From Bacteroides sp. (GTDB taxonomy: Bacteria; Bacteroidota; Bacteroidia; Bacteroidales; Bacteroidaceae), in NCBI GenBank assembly GCA_030151885.1, contig JASLCG010000003.1, forward strand, positions 33,829-97,828: a stretch of 64,000 bases of DNA, read 5' to 3'. A program made the position numbers and the translations under genes. The notes under the pieces are model-generated. The model saw only the letters and a list, made by a program, of their open reading frames with translations, searched no databases and was not told the origin of the DNA. Position 1 is the first letter of the stretch. Every line of letters begins with the position of its first letter. Positions 53,231-60,373 of the stretch are shown here, in pieces.

Positions 53231-53267
53231 ATAAAAAAGGAGGCTTTTAAAAAGCCTCCTTTTTTAT
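53231..53267. terminator. Bidirectional terminator
   Basis: AAAAAAGGAGGCTTT pairs with AAAGCCTCCTTTTTT across a short loop. It serves the DUF5020 gene and the convergent gene whose stop is at 53267. Confidence 0.9.
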
Positions 53268-53893
53268 TACTTGTTATTTTCTTTCTTATTCTTTTTATTT
53301 TCCTTTTTTGCAAGAAGTAAAACATTGAAGACGAACTCTGTCATCCATGCTTCAGAAAAGCCTAGTCTATCTTTGTACATTTTGACATTTTGAGCTGTCT
53401 TATGAATATCATCTTTTTTCCAGATAGGTTTTGTGCAAATATCATGAATTGTTTTTTCAGTCATGCTTTTGATTGTATTCTTAAAAATACTTGGAACTCT
53501 AATTTTCCATTGCATCAAGTTACCAACTAACATCATAAGGTCTTGAGTAAACCCTTGAAATAAGAATCCATAAGTTTGCACATCTTGTGGCTTTTTACAG
53601 TTCTTTTTAATAGAACTATCTATTTCGTCAAAGAATCCATCGCTTATTCCGTAGTCACGCATTAGCATTTTTTTAGCCTCAGCTTTTTCAGCTATTCCAA
53701 GTCTTCCTTTTTGTGTTGGTATTTTGAAAATACGTTTAAAATTGGCTACATCAGGAATGGCTCTAATATTAGTAATTCCATTGTTTACAGCCATTACAGA
53801 TTGGAAATAAACCTGTATTAATGACATGTAGTCTTCAGCACTTCCTTTAGAATCGTTTGTGTTTTTATTAAATAGTTTTGATAAAAATCCCAT
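53267..53893 (-). CDS. Unknown 208-residue helical protein
   Basis: I do not recognise this gene. The protein is helical and soluble-looking, without a signal peptide. It starts MGFLSKLFNKNTNDSKGSAE, has a hydrophobic amphipathic part (TQDLMMLVGNLMQWKIRVPS) and a Lys/Asn-rich C-terminal tail. A TAACTTTG -7 box lies 37 bases upstream on the minus strand. A clean frame, a promoter and a terminator make it a real single-gene unit. Confidence 0.7.
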   Translation of the reverse strand: MGFLSKLFNKNTNDSKGSAEDYMSLIQVYFQSVMAVNNGITNIRAIPDVANFKRIFKIPTQKGRLGIAEKAEAKKMLMRDYGISDGFFDEIDSSIKKNCKKPQDVQTYGFLFQGFTQDLMMLVGNLMQWKIRVPSIFKNTIKSMTEKTIHDICTKPIWKKDDIHKTAQNVKMYKDRLGFSEAWMTEFVFNVLLLAKKENKKNKKENNK

Positions 53894-53930
53894 ATTGTTA
53901 TGTTTACTTTATTCCTAGTTAATTATTTAA

Positions 53931-53938
53931 CAAAGTTA
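53931..53938 (-). promoter_or_regulatory. -7 box (TAACTTTG, minus strand) for the 208-residue gene
   Basis: Complement of CAAAGTTA, 37 bases before the ATG at 53893. Confidence 0.55.
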
Positions 53939-54129
53939 GTTATTTTATTACTGTATTGAAACATAGAAGTTAGCCTTTCTTTAGTCTATATTATCTAATA
54001 AGTAAAATTTCTATTTATAAAAGGTGTTTCTATTCATTTGTATGTAATGAATTTAACTAAAATATAAATAGAGAACTTTCTTTTTAGTTTTGTTACTATA
54101 AAGAGCTGATATGAAGTTAATGTTTTTTA

Positions 54130-54413
54130 CTACAAGGGCTTCCAAATATAATTTGTTTTGATTACTGTATTCAATAAACACTCTTTTCTGTAATATGTTA
54201 ATAATTCTATGTCTTGCTTGAGGTCTATTAATGTATGAGTATTAGCGAAATCTTCAAGAGCTTTATTAATTACATCCTTTTACTAAAGGAGTACAATCTG
54301 CTAGTTATAGAGTCTCTTTAATATGGGTAGTAATTCCTCCTATTCAACTATTGACCAATAGCATGATATGCCTGGCTGATTTATTCCTAGCATTAGTAAC
54401 TTCAATTTTTTAA
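54130..54413 (-). pseudogene. Possible gene remnant in a 0.7-kb gap
   Basis: In the 727-base gap between 53893 and 54621 I find no intact gene. On the minus strand two stretches read as plausible protein in different frames, broken by stops: IEVTNARNKSARHIMLLVNS and, after a stop, IGGITTHIKETL (about 54305-54413), then KDVINKALEDFANTHTLIDL with QDIELLTYYRKECLLNTVIK (54130-54278). This looks like a decayed gene, perhaps of a transposase or membrane protein, but I cannot identify it. The rest of the gap holds nothing I can support besides the Hc1 promoter. Confidence 0.3.
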
Positions 54414-54560
54414 TCTTATTGTAGGGGCTCTCTTCTTGGAATAAACAGAAGCAAGGACTCTTTATCGCCTTAAATTCTCCTGAAAACCTCTTTTTTATTC
54501 ATTTTTTGACTCTTTTGGATAATATTTTGACTAAAGACAAGAAAAAAACCATTTTATAAG

Positions 54561-54589
54561 TTGTTTTTTCACAAAAGAATGTATTTTTG
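54561..54589 (+). promoter_or_regulatory. Promoter (TTG, 18 bases, TATTTTTG) for the Hc1-like gene
   Basis: -33 TTG at 54561-54563 and -7 TATTTTTG at 54582-54589, 31 bases before the ATG. Good match to the Bacteroidota consensus. Confidence 0.7.
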
Positions 54590-54620
54590 TTAGTGTTATT
54601 AACGAAGTAATTAAATAATT

Positions 54621-54797
54621 ATGAAAGAATTAGTAGAAAAAGTAGCAAATCTTATTGCTGATTTTAATAAGGATGCAAACGCTCAAATCGAGAACGGTAA
54701 CAAAGCTGCTGGTGTAAGAGCACGTAAGGCTTCTCTTGAAATAGAGAAAATTATGAAAGAATTCCGTAAAGCATCATTAGAAGCTTCTAAAAAATAA
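54621..54797 (+). CDS. Hc1-type histone H1-like small basic protein
   Basis: A 58-residue protein, MKELVEKVANLIADFNKDAN at the start, then NGNKAAGVRARKASLEIEKI and a C-terminal ASLEASKK. The Lys/Ala/Arg-rich helices and the RARKASLEIEKIMKEFRK block match the short Bacteroidota Hc1 family (named after chlamydial histone-like Hc1), thought to bind DNA. It is small but well supported: consensus promoter, ATG, clean frame and a strong terminator. Its isolated position after a long gap is typical for a strongly expressed single-gene unit. Confidence 0.88.
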   Translation: MKELVEKVANLIADFNKDANAQIENGNKAAGVRARKASLEIEKIMKEFRKASLEASKK

Positions 54798-54818
54798 GAT
54801 TGCTTAAAAAAGGTAATT

Positions 54819-54848
54819 AAAAAACCACTCAGTTTGAGTGGTTTTTTT
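54819..54848. terminator. Bidirectional terminator after the Hc1-like gene
   Basis: AAAAAACCACTCA (54819-54831) with TGAGTGGTTTTTT (54835-54847), 3-base loop. It also lies 3 bases after the minus-strand transglycosylase stop. Confidence 0.9.
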
Positions 54849-54850
54849 TA

Positions 54851-55816
54851 TTATTGTACAACCCAATTTTTGTTATGGGCTTTTATCTTTTTGGTATTAG
54901 TATACATACTTTCTTTAGAGGGGATATCTATGTAGTATGTTTTATTTAGTTTATTATCTATCTGATTTGATATGAGCCATGGGTTATACTCTTTTAATTG
55001 AGCATAGGTTATTTCTTCTATTTTTGCCAGTTCTACTAAGTCAACTGATTTATTAACTCTTATTTTTTTAAATTCGATAGGTGGATACAATTGATCAGCT
55101 GTTAGGTAAAACCCAAATCTTTTTGGGTCTTCTAGTAGTTGTTTCGCACCTATTAACCTAAAAATATATCTACTAGTCTCTTCAACTAGCCAGAGGTCAT
55201 ATGCATTGTCTACATCTTGTCTATCTAGCTCATTAGATATTCTACGTTGCCCAGCATTATAAGAGGCTGCAGCAGTAATCCAACTACCATATTTTTTGTA
55301 TGCATCTGTAAGATACTTACAAGCGGCTACTGTCGATTTCTCAATATTATAGCGCTCGTCTATGCTGTTGTTAATTTCTAGCCCATAATCTTTAGCTGTT
55401 CCTTTCATAAATTGCCAAAATCCAGCAGCTCCTGCTCCCGATTTAGCTTTTGGGTTCATAGTGCTTTCTATTACCATAAGGTATTTTAAATCATCGGGAA
55501 CGTTGTTCTCTTTTAATATTTTCTCTATACTAGGAAAATACCTATTTGCTCGTTTAATCATTAATATGGATGAACTATGCATATAGCTAAAAGACATAAG
55601 TTCTCTATCCATACGTTCACGTAAATCTATTCTATCTAGAACAATAGATTCTCCAGCAAAAGAGACTTTATCATATACCGTTGGTGGGGTAATGGCTTGG
55701 TTAACAAAAACAGTTTTTACTGACTCTTGAATTGTTCCACTAATAAGTATTGGAATACATATTAGAAGAAAGAAGAATAAAACTGAAGTGTAAATTTTTT
55801 TAGTCTTAAAGGCCAT
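54851..55816 (-). CDS. Lytic murein transglycosylase (MltD/SLT-type)
   Basis: A 321-residue exported enzyme with an N-terminal membrane/signal segment (SVLFFFLLICIPILISG). It has an SLT goose-lysozyme-like domain (about 90-230): YLMVIESTMNPKAKSGAGAA with the catalytic Glu, GFWQFMKGTAKDYGL, and AAASYNAGQRRI. The C-terminal 80 residues (VDLVELAKIEEITYAQLKEY, then NPW) look like one LysM-type segment. It cleaves peptidoglycan glycan strands, leaving 1,6-anhydro ends. A TAACTTTG -7 box lies 26 bases upstream. Confidence 0.9.
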   Translation of the reverse strand: MAFKTKKIYTSVLFFFLLICIPILISGTIQESVKTVFVNQAITPPTVYDKVSFAGESIVLDRIDLRERMDRELMSFSYMHSSSILMIKRANRYFPSIEKILKENNVPDDLKYLMVIESTMNPKAKSGAGAAGFWQFMKGTAKDYGLEINNSIDERYNIEKSTVAACKYLTDAYKKYGSWITAAASYNAGQRRISNELDRQDVDNAYDLWLVEETSRYIFRLIGAKQLLEDPKRFGFYLTADQLYPPIEFKKIRVNKSVDLVELAKIEEITYAQLKEYNPWLISNQIDNKLNKTYYIDIPSKESMYTNTKKIKAHNKNWVVQ

Positions 55817-55842
55817 GTCAGATTTTTTTTAGTAGTTCATAA

Positions 55843-55850
55843 CAAAGTTA
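55843..55850 (-). promoter_or_regulatory. -7 box (TAACTTTG, minus strand) for the transglycosylase gene
   Basis: Complement of CAAAGTTA, 26 bases before the ATG at 55816. Confidence 0.55.
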
Positions 55851-55959
55851 CAAATTCTATTTCTCATTAAAATTTAATAAAGCTTAAGATTACTTCTGCT
55901 TTATACATCTGTCTAAACTATTTTAAAGTGTATGTCGTTATATTATAAAAGGAAAATGT

Positions 55960-56226
55960 ATGGAATATAAAATTGAACATCTAAAAGCGAAAAACAGCTT
56001 TGGTATTAATCTAGGAGATGACTGGGCTGTTGTTGAATATGTTGTTACAGATAACACATTTGATATTATACATACTATAGTGCCTAAAGCATATAGTGGA
56101 CAAGGTATTGCCGGAAAGCTAGTAACTGCAGCATATACATATGCAAAAGAGCAGGGATATCGTTTACAAGGATCTTGCTCGTATGCTGAAACTTGGTTAA
56201 TGCGTCATCCTGATTTTTTAGTTTAG
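55960..56226 (+). CDS. Small GNAT-family N-acetyltransferase (YjdJ-like)
   Basis: An 88-residue short GNAT of the COG2388/YjdJ type. The acetyl-CoA loop block is HTIVPKAYSGQGIAGKLVTA (about 38-57; Q/R-x-x-G-x-A pattern), followed by AYTYAKEQGYRLQGSCSYAE and a C-terminal MRHPDF. These single-domain proteins are real and common, with unknown targets. It stands alone, ending in a bidirectional terminator. Confidence 0.88.
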   Translation: MEYKIEHLKAKNSFGINLGDDWAVVEYVVTDNTFDIIHTIVPKAYSGQGIAGKLVTAAYTYAKEQGYRLQGSCSYAETWLMRHPDFLV

Positions 56227-56243
56227 ATATTTTAGAATAAAAG

Positions 56244-56275
56244 AAAAGCGAAGTGGATTAATTCACTTCGCTTTT
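56244..56275. terminator. Bidirectional terminator
   Basis: AAAAGCGAAGTG (56244-56255) with CACTTCGCTTTT (56264-56275), 8-base loop, between the convergent GNAT and SDR genes. Confidence 0.9.
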
Positions 56276-56283
56276 ACTTTTGT

Positions 56284-57024
56284 TTAATTAACTTTATCTG
56301 TAAGCTTTATTCTTTTCCAAATAAACGCAGGGACAAGTTTCCATAAACCAATTAAAAGTCTAAACTTCCAGTTTACAATAGCCCTCCTTCTTTTATTGAG
56401 TATCGCAGATAATATTAACTTAGAAGCATATTCAGGTTCCATGATCAGAGGATACTCTGAGCTATTATTCAATAAATCAGTCTTAATGAATCCAGGTTTA
56501 ATATCTGTGAACTTAATGTCAATATCTAGAGTATTGCTTAGTTGTTCTAGGGCATCTAAATAAGTACTTTGATACCTTTTAGTAGCAGAGTAGGTAGCTG
56601 CTATTCCAATCCCTTTAGTACCAGCAACAGAGCTTATAATAGCTATCTGGCCACTCTTATTGAAGTCTTTATAATAATGGAAAGCCGTATTCAGCATCTG
56701 AGTAAAGCCATACACGTTCGTTTGTGTGGTTTTATTATCAATTTCTAAACTTAAATCTAGATTTTGGTAGCCTACACCAGAGGAGTGTATGTAGATATCC
56801 ATACCTCCTAGCTTTTTTATCAGTTTTAGTAGCAGAGAGGGAGCTTTTTCATCAGTTACATCAATCTGCTCATAAACGATATTATTCGGATAGTTTTTGC
56901 TTATTTCAATTAACCTATCTTCTCGTCTACCAGCTATTCCTACTACCCAATTTTGCTTAATAAACAACTTTGTTAACTCAAAACCTAAACCAGATGTTGC
57001 TCCAACTATAATGACTTTTTTCAT
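56284..57024 (-). CDS. Short-chain dehydrogenase/reductase
   Basis: A 246-residue SDR. The cofactor motif is VGATSGLGFELTKLF (TGxxxGxG type, about 6-20), NAG-like IYIHSSGVGY, catalytic Ser in AIISSVAGTKG (about 126-129) and YSATK (Tyr/Lys, about 142-146). The C-terminus has hydrophobic, basic stretches (FRLLIGLWKLVPAFIWKRIK) suggesting membrane contact, as in DltE/YbbO-like SDRs. Substrate unknown. It begins directly after the lipoprotein gene (no gap), so the two are co-transcribed. Confidence 0.9.
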   Translation of the reverse strand: MKKVIIVGATSGLGFELTKLFIKQNWVVGIAGRREDRLIEISKNYPNNIVYEQIDVTDEKAPSLLLKLIKKLGGMDIYIHSSGVGYQNLDLSLEIDNKTTQTNVYGFTQMLNTAFHYYKDFNKSGQIAIISSVAGTKGIGIAATYSATKRYQSTYLDALEQLSNTLDIDIKFTDIKPGFIKTDLLNNSSEYPLIMEPEYASKLILSAILNKRRRAIVNWKFRLLIGLWKLVPAFIWKRIKLTDKVN

Positions 57025-57795
57025 CTATTGAAATCTATTGTAACTCCAGTAGTATAGGTTTTTATTTTCATTTACTTGTTTGTTAAAGCTGATAGTAACT
57101 GTTCTGTTTTCACTTTTACTAAAGTAGATGATATTTAGAGTATTAGCTTGATCTAATTTTTCACTAATAGGTCCGTCTTTAATATTAAAAGAATCAATAG
57201 AGTGGTAGTCTATAAGATTAGTACTTTCTTTAGGGTCTTTTTCTATTAATGCGTATAGCGTAACAGAATTGTTATCTTTATTTTCGTCACTGTACACTAG
57301 TTGAATAGGACTAACATCCGATTGTTCTTTTTCTTTTTTAGAGATGTATGATAATGAAAAATATTTTTTAGTTAAAGAGCTACCTATTATATATTGGCTA
57401 TTTACCACAATATCTACAGGTTTACTAAAATCCTTTAAGTTTTCTTCAGAAACTTCGTTGTTTATTTCTGGAGTTCCTGCAGGTTTAAGTTTATCAACAG
57501 AAACGACTTCACCTTCAAATAAACCTTTTTCTATGAGTTCGATATTTTTAATAAATATTAGAACTCTATCTTCTGTATTTAGGTTGAGAATCTTATCAAT
57601 AATAGGGTTGGTTGGAGATACTATATTGTCTTCATCATCTTTAAAAGTCGGATTTACTTGATCACCGCAATAAGTCGCATATAAAGGTATCGGTATACTT
57701 TGTTTTTCATTATCAGAAGAGCTTAAACAACTTTGTAAAGTGATAAGAATTGCTATAAATAAAATAGGTGATACTGATTTTAATAAGTTTTTCAT
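57025..57795 (-). CDS. Unknown lipoprotein, possibly NigD-like
   Basis: A 256-residue lipoprotein (signal SVSPILFIAILITLQSC, acylated Cys23, then a Ser/Asp linker). The mature part is beta-rich. A stretch near residues 75-100 (NTEDRVLIFIKNIELIEKGL) and the C-terminal beta-sandwich (NRTVTISFNKQ) loosely recall NigD-like proteins of Bacteroidales, but the match is weak. The stop is immediately followed by the SDR start, so they form one operon. Function unknown. Confidence 0.6.
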   Translation of the reverse strand: MKNLLKSVSPILFIAILITLQSCLSSSDNEKQSIPIPLYATYCGDQVNPTFKDDEDNIVSPTNPIIDKILNLNTEDRVLIFIKNIELIEKGLFEGEVVSVDKLKPAGTPEINNEVSEENLKDFSKPVDIVVNSQYIIGSSLTKKYFSLSYISKKEKEQSDVSPIQLVYSDENKDNNSVTLYALIEKDPKESTNLIDYHSIDSFNIKDGPISEKLDQANTLNIIYFSKSENRTVTISFNKQVNENKNLYYWSYNRFQ

Positions 57796-58032
57796 AAGTT
57801 ATTTTTTTAGTATGGATTATATAATATTAGTTATGGGCTAATATACTTTTAATCCTTTATATATACCTCTTTTTGGGCTATAAATGTTCAAGTATAGCAT
57901 ATATAACGCTCTTTAATGTATATTTATTTAGTAGCTATACTATAATAAAAATAGAAAGCTATATAAAGTATTTTATTTTCCAGCTTTATTATTAACTTAG
58001 AAATAAATTAAACCTACCAAATAAATAGATTT

Positions 58033-59583
58033 GTGGTAAATAAAAAAACAATAACTACACTAGTGCTTTGTTCAATAGCAAGTGGAATAGAAGCACAAGA
58101 TTTTAAACTAAAACAAGAATATCAAAGGCCTAATATCATTCTTTTTATGGTCGATGATATGGGTTGGCAAGATACATCACTACCATTTTGGACTAAAAAA
58201 ACAAAATACAATGAGTTATATGAAACTCCTAATATGGAGCGATTGGCAGCTCAAGGTATGATGTTTACACAAGCATACGCAAGTAGTATAAGCTCTCCAA
58301 GTAGATGTAGTTTACTTACAGGTTCTAATGCAGCAAGACACAAAGTAACAAACTGGACACTATTTAAAGATAAAACTACTGATATAGCTAGTGATGTTCT
58401 AGTCTTACCAGACTGGAACTATGGGGGTATTTGTCAAATACCTAATATTCCAAATACCTACTATGCAACCTCTTTTGTTGACATATTAAAACGCTCAGGC
58501 TATCATACTATTCATTGTGGCAAGGCTCATTTTGGAGCAGTAAATACTCCAGGTGAAAATCCACATCATTTTGGTTTTGAAGTAAATATTAGTGGGCATG
58601 CAGCAGGTGGACTAGCTAGTTATTTGGGCGAAAATAATTATGGACATACCCCTGATGGTACTCCTGTAGCTTATAATTCAGTACCTGGATTAGAAAAATA
58701 TTGGGGTACAGATACTTTTGTAACCGAGGCCTTAACTCTTGAAGCTATCCAGGCTTTAAATCATGCAAAAGAGTTAGATCAACCATTTTTCTTATATATG
58801 TCTCATTATGCTATTCATATACCAATAAATGCAGATAAGCGTTTTTTACAAAAATACTTAGACAAAGGTATGAGTAAAAAAGAAGCTGCTTATGCAAGCC
58901 TTATTGAAGGAATGGATAAAAGCTTAGGAGATATAATGGATTGGGTACAGACTAATAAAATTGAAGATAATACAGTCTTGATTTTTATGAGTGATAATGG
59001 AGGATTATCTAGCTCAATTCAGTGGAGAGATGGAAAACTACATACACAGAATTATCCATTAAATAGTGGAAAGGGGTCTGCTTACGAAGGGGGAATTAGA
59101 GAACCAATGATTGTTAAATGGCCTAATGTGGTACAACCTAGGACTAAATGTAACGATTATTTGATAATTGAAGATTTTTATCCATCTATTTTAGAGATAG
59201 CAGGTGTTGTCAAGTACAAAACAGTTCAGACAATAGATGGTGTAAGTTTTGTGCCTTTACTTACTAATCAGTCGAGATTGGATGGAAGATGTCTATATTG
59301 GAATTATCCAAATATATGGGGGTTAACAGGACCTGGAATAGGACCAAGTTGTTCAATACGAGATGGAGATTGGAAATTAATTTACTATTATGAAACAGGA
59401 AATAAAGAGTTATTTAATATAGCTTATGACATATCAGAATCTAAAAATCTAGTGAAAGAGTGCCCTGCTATATCCAAACGTTTATCTTATCAATTGGGAC
59501 AATACTTAAGAAGAGTCGAAGCCCAAAGGCCAAGTTTTAAGGAAACTGGAGTGCCTTGTCCGTGGCCAGATGAAATAAAGTAA
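58033..59583 (+). CDS. Ser-type sulfatase, exported (S1 family)
   Basis: A 516-residue sulfatase. Metal ligands appear in FMVDDMGWQD (Asp41, Asp42), and the activation motif is ISSPSRCSLLTG: Ser87-Ser-Pro-Ser-Arg, the (C/S)xPxR motif with serine, which needs an anSME radical-SAM enzyme to form formylglycine. SGKGSAYEGGIREPMIVKWP and the second metal block MSDNGGLS are also present. N-terminus MVNKKTITTLVLCSIASGIE is a signal peptide. The only usable start is GTG at 58033, because a stop lies 24 bases upstream and no ATG is in frame. It may remove sulfate from host glycans; no sulfated-glycan genes are adjacent. Confidence 0.85.
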   Translation: MVNKKTITTLVLCSIASGIEAQDFKLKQEYQRPNIILFMVDDMGWQDTSLPFWTKKTKYNELYETPNMERLAAQGMMFTQAYASSISSPSRCSLLTGSNAARHKVTNWTLFKDKTTDIASDVLVLPDWNYGGICQIPNIPNTYYATSFVDILKRSGYHTIHCGKAHFGAVNTPGENPHHFGFEVNISGHAAGGLASYLGENNYGHTPDGTPVAYNSVPGLEKYWGTDTFVTEALTLEAIQALNHAKELDQPFFLYMSHYAIHIPINADKRFLQKYLDKGMSKKEAAYASLIEGMDKSLGDIMDWVQTNKIEDNTVLIFMSDNGGLSSSIQWRDGKLHTQNYPLNSGKGSAYEGGIREPMIVKWPNVVQPRTKCNDYLIIEDFYPSILEIAGVVKYKTVQTIDGVSFVPLLTNQSRLDGRCLYWNYPNIWGLTGPGIGPSCSIRDGDWKLIYYYETGNKELFNIAYDISESKNLVKECPAISKRLSYQLGQYLRRVEAQRPSFKETGVPCPWPDEIK

Positions 59584-59589
59584 ATATAA

Positions 59590-59618
59590 AAAAGAGGACT
59601 TTAATAAAGTCCTCTTTT
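59590..59618. terminator. Bidirectional terminator between sulfatase and superoxide dismutase
   Basis: AAAAGAGGACTTTA (59590-59603) with TAAAGTCCTCTTTT (59605-59618); the loop will be 3-5 bases after the inner pairs open. Confidence 0.85.
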
Positions 59619-59645
59619 CTTATGTAAAAATCTATTAAGAGATTA

Positions 59646-60230
59646 TTAGAAACGGTTACCAACCACTTCCCAATCAATAATAGTCCAAAGATCTTTAATG
59701 TGATCAGCTCTTCTGTTTTGGTAATCTAGATAATATGAGTGTTCCCAAACATCAAAACCTAATAGTGGTTTTAAACCAGAACGTACAGGGTTGCCACCAT
59801 TACCTTCTTTTGTAATAACAAGTTTACCTTCTTTGTTTACAGAAAGCCAAGACCAACCAGAACCAAACAAAGTAACAGATGCTTTTGTAAACTCTTCTTT
59901 GAAGTTTTCAAAGCTACCAAAATCACGATTAATAGCTTCTGCTAATTTACCTGTTGGTTTATCTGATTTTTGTTTTGGTGTAAATTGTAGGAAATATAGT
60001 TCATGGTTTAAAACTTGACCAGCATTGTTATACATAGGACCTTCTGGAGCATGTTTAACAACGTACTCTATATCTTTACCTTCAAACTCAGTGCCTTTTA
60101 CCAGTGTATTTAATGTATTTACGTAGTTTTGTAAATGTTTTCCATAATGGAAGTTGATTGTTTCTTCACCAATAACTGGAGCCAATGCGTTATTAGCATA
60201 TGGTAATTTAGGCATTTCGAAATTATTCAT
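59646..60230 (-). CDS. sodB: Iron/manganese superoxide dismutase
   Basis: A 194-residue Fe/Mn superoxide dismutase. The N-terminus is FEMPKLPYANNALAPVIGEE, with metal ligands His28 (INFHYGKHLQNY), His in VLNHELYFLQF, and Asp/His in LLGFDVWEHSYYLDYQNRR. I chose ATG 60230, which matches the length of Bacteroides SodB (about 193). The frame extends upstream through ATGs at 60236, 60251 and 60266, adding a short hydrophobic stretch MKTLLMSLIIMTM that could be a leader, but cytoplasmic SodB lacks one. An inverted repeat TTCAAT-TTTT-ATTGAA (60270-60285) lies upstream. Confidence 0.92.
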   Translation of the reverse strand: MNNFEMPKLPYANNALAPVIGEETINFHYGKHLQNYVNTLNTLVKGTEFEGKDIEYVVKHAPEGPMYNNAGQVLNHELYFLQFTPKQKSDKPTGKLAEAINRDFGSFENFKEEFTKASVTLFGSGWSWLSVNKEGKLVITKEGNGGNPVRSGLKPLLGFDVWEHSYYLDYQNRRADHIKDLWTIIDWEVVGNRF

Positions 60231-60341
60231 AGTCATAATAATTAAAGACATTAATAATGTTTTCATATGTTCAATTTTTATTGAAACTATATAGATAACA
60301 TTAGAAAAAATAAAATGTTCGTTGTGTTGACAATAAACTTT

Positions 60342-60349
60342 TATCTTTG
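60342..60349 (+). promoter_or_regulatory. -7 box (TATCTTTG) for pcrA
   Basis: Matches TAnnTTTG, 24 bases before the ATG at 60374; a TTG at 60322-60324 stands 17 bases upstream. Confidence 0.6.
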
Positions 60350-60373
60350 CATTAAATAATATGCAAAAGAACA

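Noticed and set aside
60231..60266. Signal peptide on the superoxide dismutase
   Set aside because: The hydrophobic stretch is short, has no cleavage site, and family members start at the later Met.
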